A DNA stretch of 30,225 nt from the NCBI GenBank assembly GCA_030639305.1, contig DAOWCY010000074.1, positions 1-30,225 of the forward strand, in the 5' to 3' direction. This DNA is from JAGLQA01 sp023135565 (GTDB taxonomy: Bacteria > Acidobacteriota > Aminicenantia > UBA2199). Made by a program: the position numbers and the translations under genes. This document shows, piece after piece, positions 29,008-30,225 of the stretch (the first letter of the stretch is position 1; every line of letters begins with the position of its first letter). The notes beneath the pieces were generated by a model. That model worked only from the letters and a program-made list of their open reading frames with translations, ran no database searches and had not been told where the DNA came from.

Positions 29008-30225
29008 ATGAGCGCCGGTAACACACCGCAGCGCCCCAGGCGCCTGCTGAGCAGCGGTTTCACATTGGCCGTCACCATCGGCGGTATCATCGGCCTGGGT
29101 ATCTTACGCACGCCCGGGGAAGTTGCAGCGGTTGCTCCCGGTCCGCTGCTGTTTGTGTCCCTCTGGGTGTTGGGCGGCCTGTTTATACTATTGAGCACGG
29201 TGGTGGCTGCCGAACTGGTGGGTATGACGCCGCGATCCGGGGGAACCTACTCCCTGGTGCGACGTGCCTATGGACCGTTCCCCGGTTTCGTCATCGGCTG
29301 GGTCGACTGGTTGAGCTTTGTCGGTGACATAGCGTTGAAAGCAGTCGTAGTCACTGAATTTGCCACATTGTTAATCCCGGCGGCGGGTCAATGGCAAACA
29401 CCCCTGGCAATCATGGTGTCATCGGTGTTCGCCGCACTGCAATTACGGAGCATTGCCCTGGGCGCCAAAATCCAGCAGATCGCCGCCGCCGCCATCGCGC
29501 TGATCGTTGTCGGCTTCACACTGGCGCTGGTATTCGCCGGGACTGCGGTGAGCAGTGATGCCACTTCCGTTCCCCATGCGGCTAAGGGAATCGGCGCCTG
29601 GAGCCTGGTGGTGGCATCCATTATTTATACTTACGACGGCTGGATTTATGCCGCCTATTTCAGCGGTGAGATAAAAGGCGGCAGTGGGGCCGTGGCGCGA
29701 GCCTGTATCAAAGGCGTGGTTTTCGTCATCCTGCTCTATGTATTCCTGGCCGTGGCGTTGGCCTGGAAGGCGCCGCTGACCAGCCTGGCCGGCAGCGAAT
29801 TGGCATTGGCCGGCGCCCTGGAGATGGTCGTCTCCCCGCTGGCGTCAACCCTCGTACTGGTCGCGGCAATAATGATGCTGCTGGCCCACCAGAACCTGCT
29901 GTACATGAGCACTCCCCGGATTCTACAGGCGCTGGCGGTGGATGGCCTGGCCGTCAAGCGGGCAGGAAAAATCTCGAAAGGTGGCAACCCGGTCTTTGCG
30001 GTGCTGCTGTCCTGGGGGCTTTCAGTCGGCCTGATCATGATTGGCGGATTCGAATTTCTGCTCCACCTTTCAGTATTTTTTTACGTGTTCTTATATGTAT
30101 TGCTGATTGCGGGAGTTATCATCCTTCGTTCGCGCCAGCCGGACGCTGACCGCCCGTACCGGGCCTGGGGTCACCCCTGGAGCACATATACATGTCTTCT
30201 CGGTTGGTTAGTTCTCGCCCTGTTC
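29008..30225 (+). CDS. Amino acid/polyamine/organocation (APC) family permease, 3' end beyond window
   Basis: 406 codons are open to the window edge. The N-terminus RRLLSSGFTLAVTIGGIIGL followed by GILRTPGEVA is the APC family first helix with its unwound G-x-G segment. Many hydrophobic segments follow, with MTPRSGGTYSLVRRAYG (helix 2 to 3), IYTYDGWIYAAYFSGEIKG (helix 6) and HQNLLYMSTPRILQALAVDG. It is an inner-membrane transporter for an amino acid or amine. It begins immediately after the mttB stop (TAAATG), so the two form one operon. That makes a methylated amine or betaine a reasonable substrate guess. Only the last helices are missing. Confidence 0.88.
   Translation, partial: MSAGNTPQRPRRLLSSGFTLAVTIGGIIGLGILRTPGEVAAVAPGPLLFVSLWVLGGLFILLSTVVAAELVGMTPRSGGTYSLVRRAYGPFPGFVIGWVDWLSFVGDIALKAVVVTEFATLLIPAAGQWQTPLAIMVSSVFAALQLRSIALGAKIQQIAAAAIALIVVGFTLALVFAGTAVSSDATSVPHAAKGIGAWSLVVASIIYTYDGWIYAAYFSGEIKGGSGAVARACIKGVVFVILLYVFLAVALAWKAPLTSLAGSELALAGALEMVVSPLASTLVLVAAIMMLLAHQNLLYMSTPRILQALAVDGLAVKRAGKISKGGNPVFAVLLSWGLSVGLIMIGGFEFLLHLSVFFYVFLYVLLIAGVIILRSRQPDADRPYRAWGHPWSTYTCLLGWLVLALF

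Noticed and set aside
1..30225. tRNA or rRNA genes
   Set aside because: No cloverleaf with a TTCGA-type arm and CCA-proximal acceptor pairing, and no conserved rRNA segment, was noticed on either strand. The TTCGA words at 18271-18320 belong to a tandem repeat.

Overview
The window reads as an assembled stretch of a Gram-negative, strictly anaerobic bacterium that runs the Wood-Ljungdahl (reductive acetyl-CoA) pathway. Gram-negative character comes from the C-terminus of a TonB-dependent receptor at the left edge and an ADP-heptose/heptosyltransferase operon. Anaerobic C1 metabolism comes from cooC, cooS, an acsB-acsD fusion, acsC and acsV. The receptor C-terminus and the style of the interspersed repeats make me think of Candidatus Aminicenantes or a related Acidobacteriota-like lineage. 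That is recollection, not proof.

Layout. (1) 1-149: end of a TonB-dependent receptor, then a terminator. (2) 532-5383, minus strand: secreted subtilisin-like protease, split hldE (rfaE1, rfaE2), a family 9 glycosyltransferase and a membrane methyltransferase, all tightly packed. (3) 5700-7212: secreted DUF4097 protein, and HU on the minus strand. (4) 7877-23520 and beyond: the C1 locus. It holds a core-MetE-like methyltransferase, cooC, cooS, a 1190-residue AcsB-AcsD fusion, acsC, acsV and DUF3786. Toxin-antitoxin modules interrupt it twice: RHH/PIN between cooC and cooS; and a TPR gene, MNT/HEPN, a lone MNT, an antitoxin with a Doc remnant, and VapBC between acsC and acsV. (5) 24193-25438: orphan antitoxin-like gene, OsmC protein, xylulokinase remnant. 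(6) 25584-30225: secreted M1 peptidase, then a non-pyrrolysine MttB-family methyltransferase abutting an amino-acid permease that runs off the window.

How the genes fit together. CooS reduces CO2 to CO. AcsB condenses CO, a methyl group and CoA. AcsC/AcsD carry the methyl group on a corrinoid. AcsV reductively reactivates that corrinoid, and CooC matures the Ni enzymes. The core-MetE-like protein could draw methyl groups from the same corrinoid protein to make methionine. No acsE or folate-branch gene lies in this window.

The most notable features are the covalent fusion of acetyl-CoA synthase to the small subunit of its methyl donor, and an interspersed two-hairpin repeat. About ten copies of the repeat lie between genes, always pointing the same way as the gene they precede. 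One diverged copy lies in frame inside the fusion as its linker. The A/T hairpin of the repeat shows compensatory base changes between copies.
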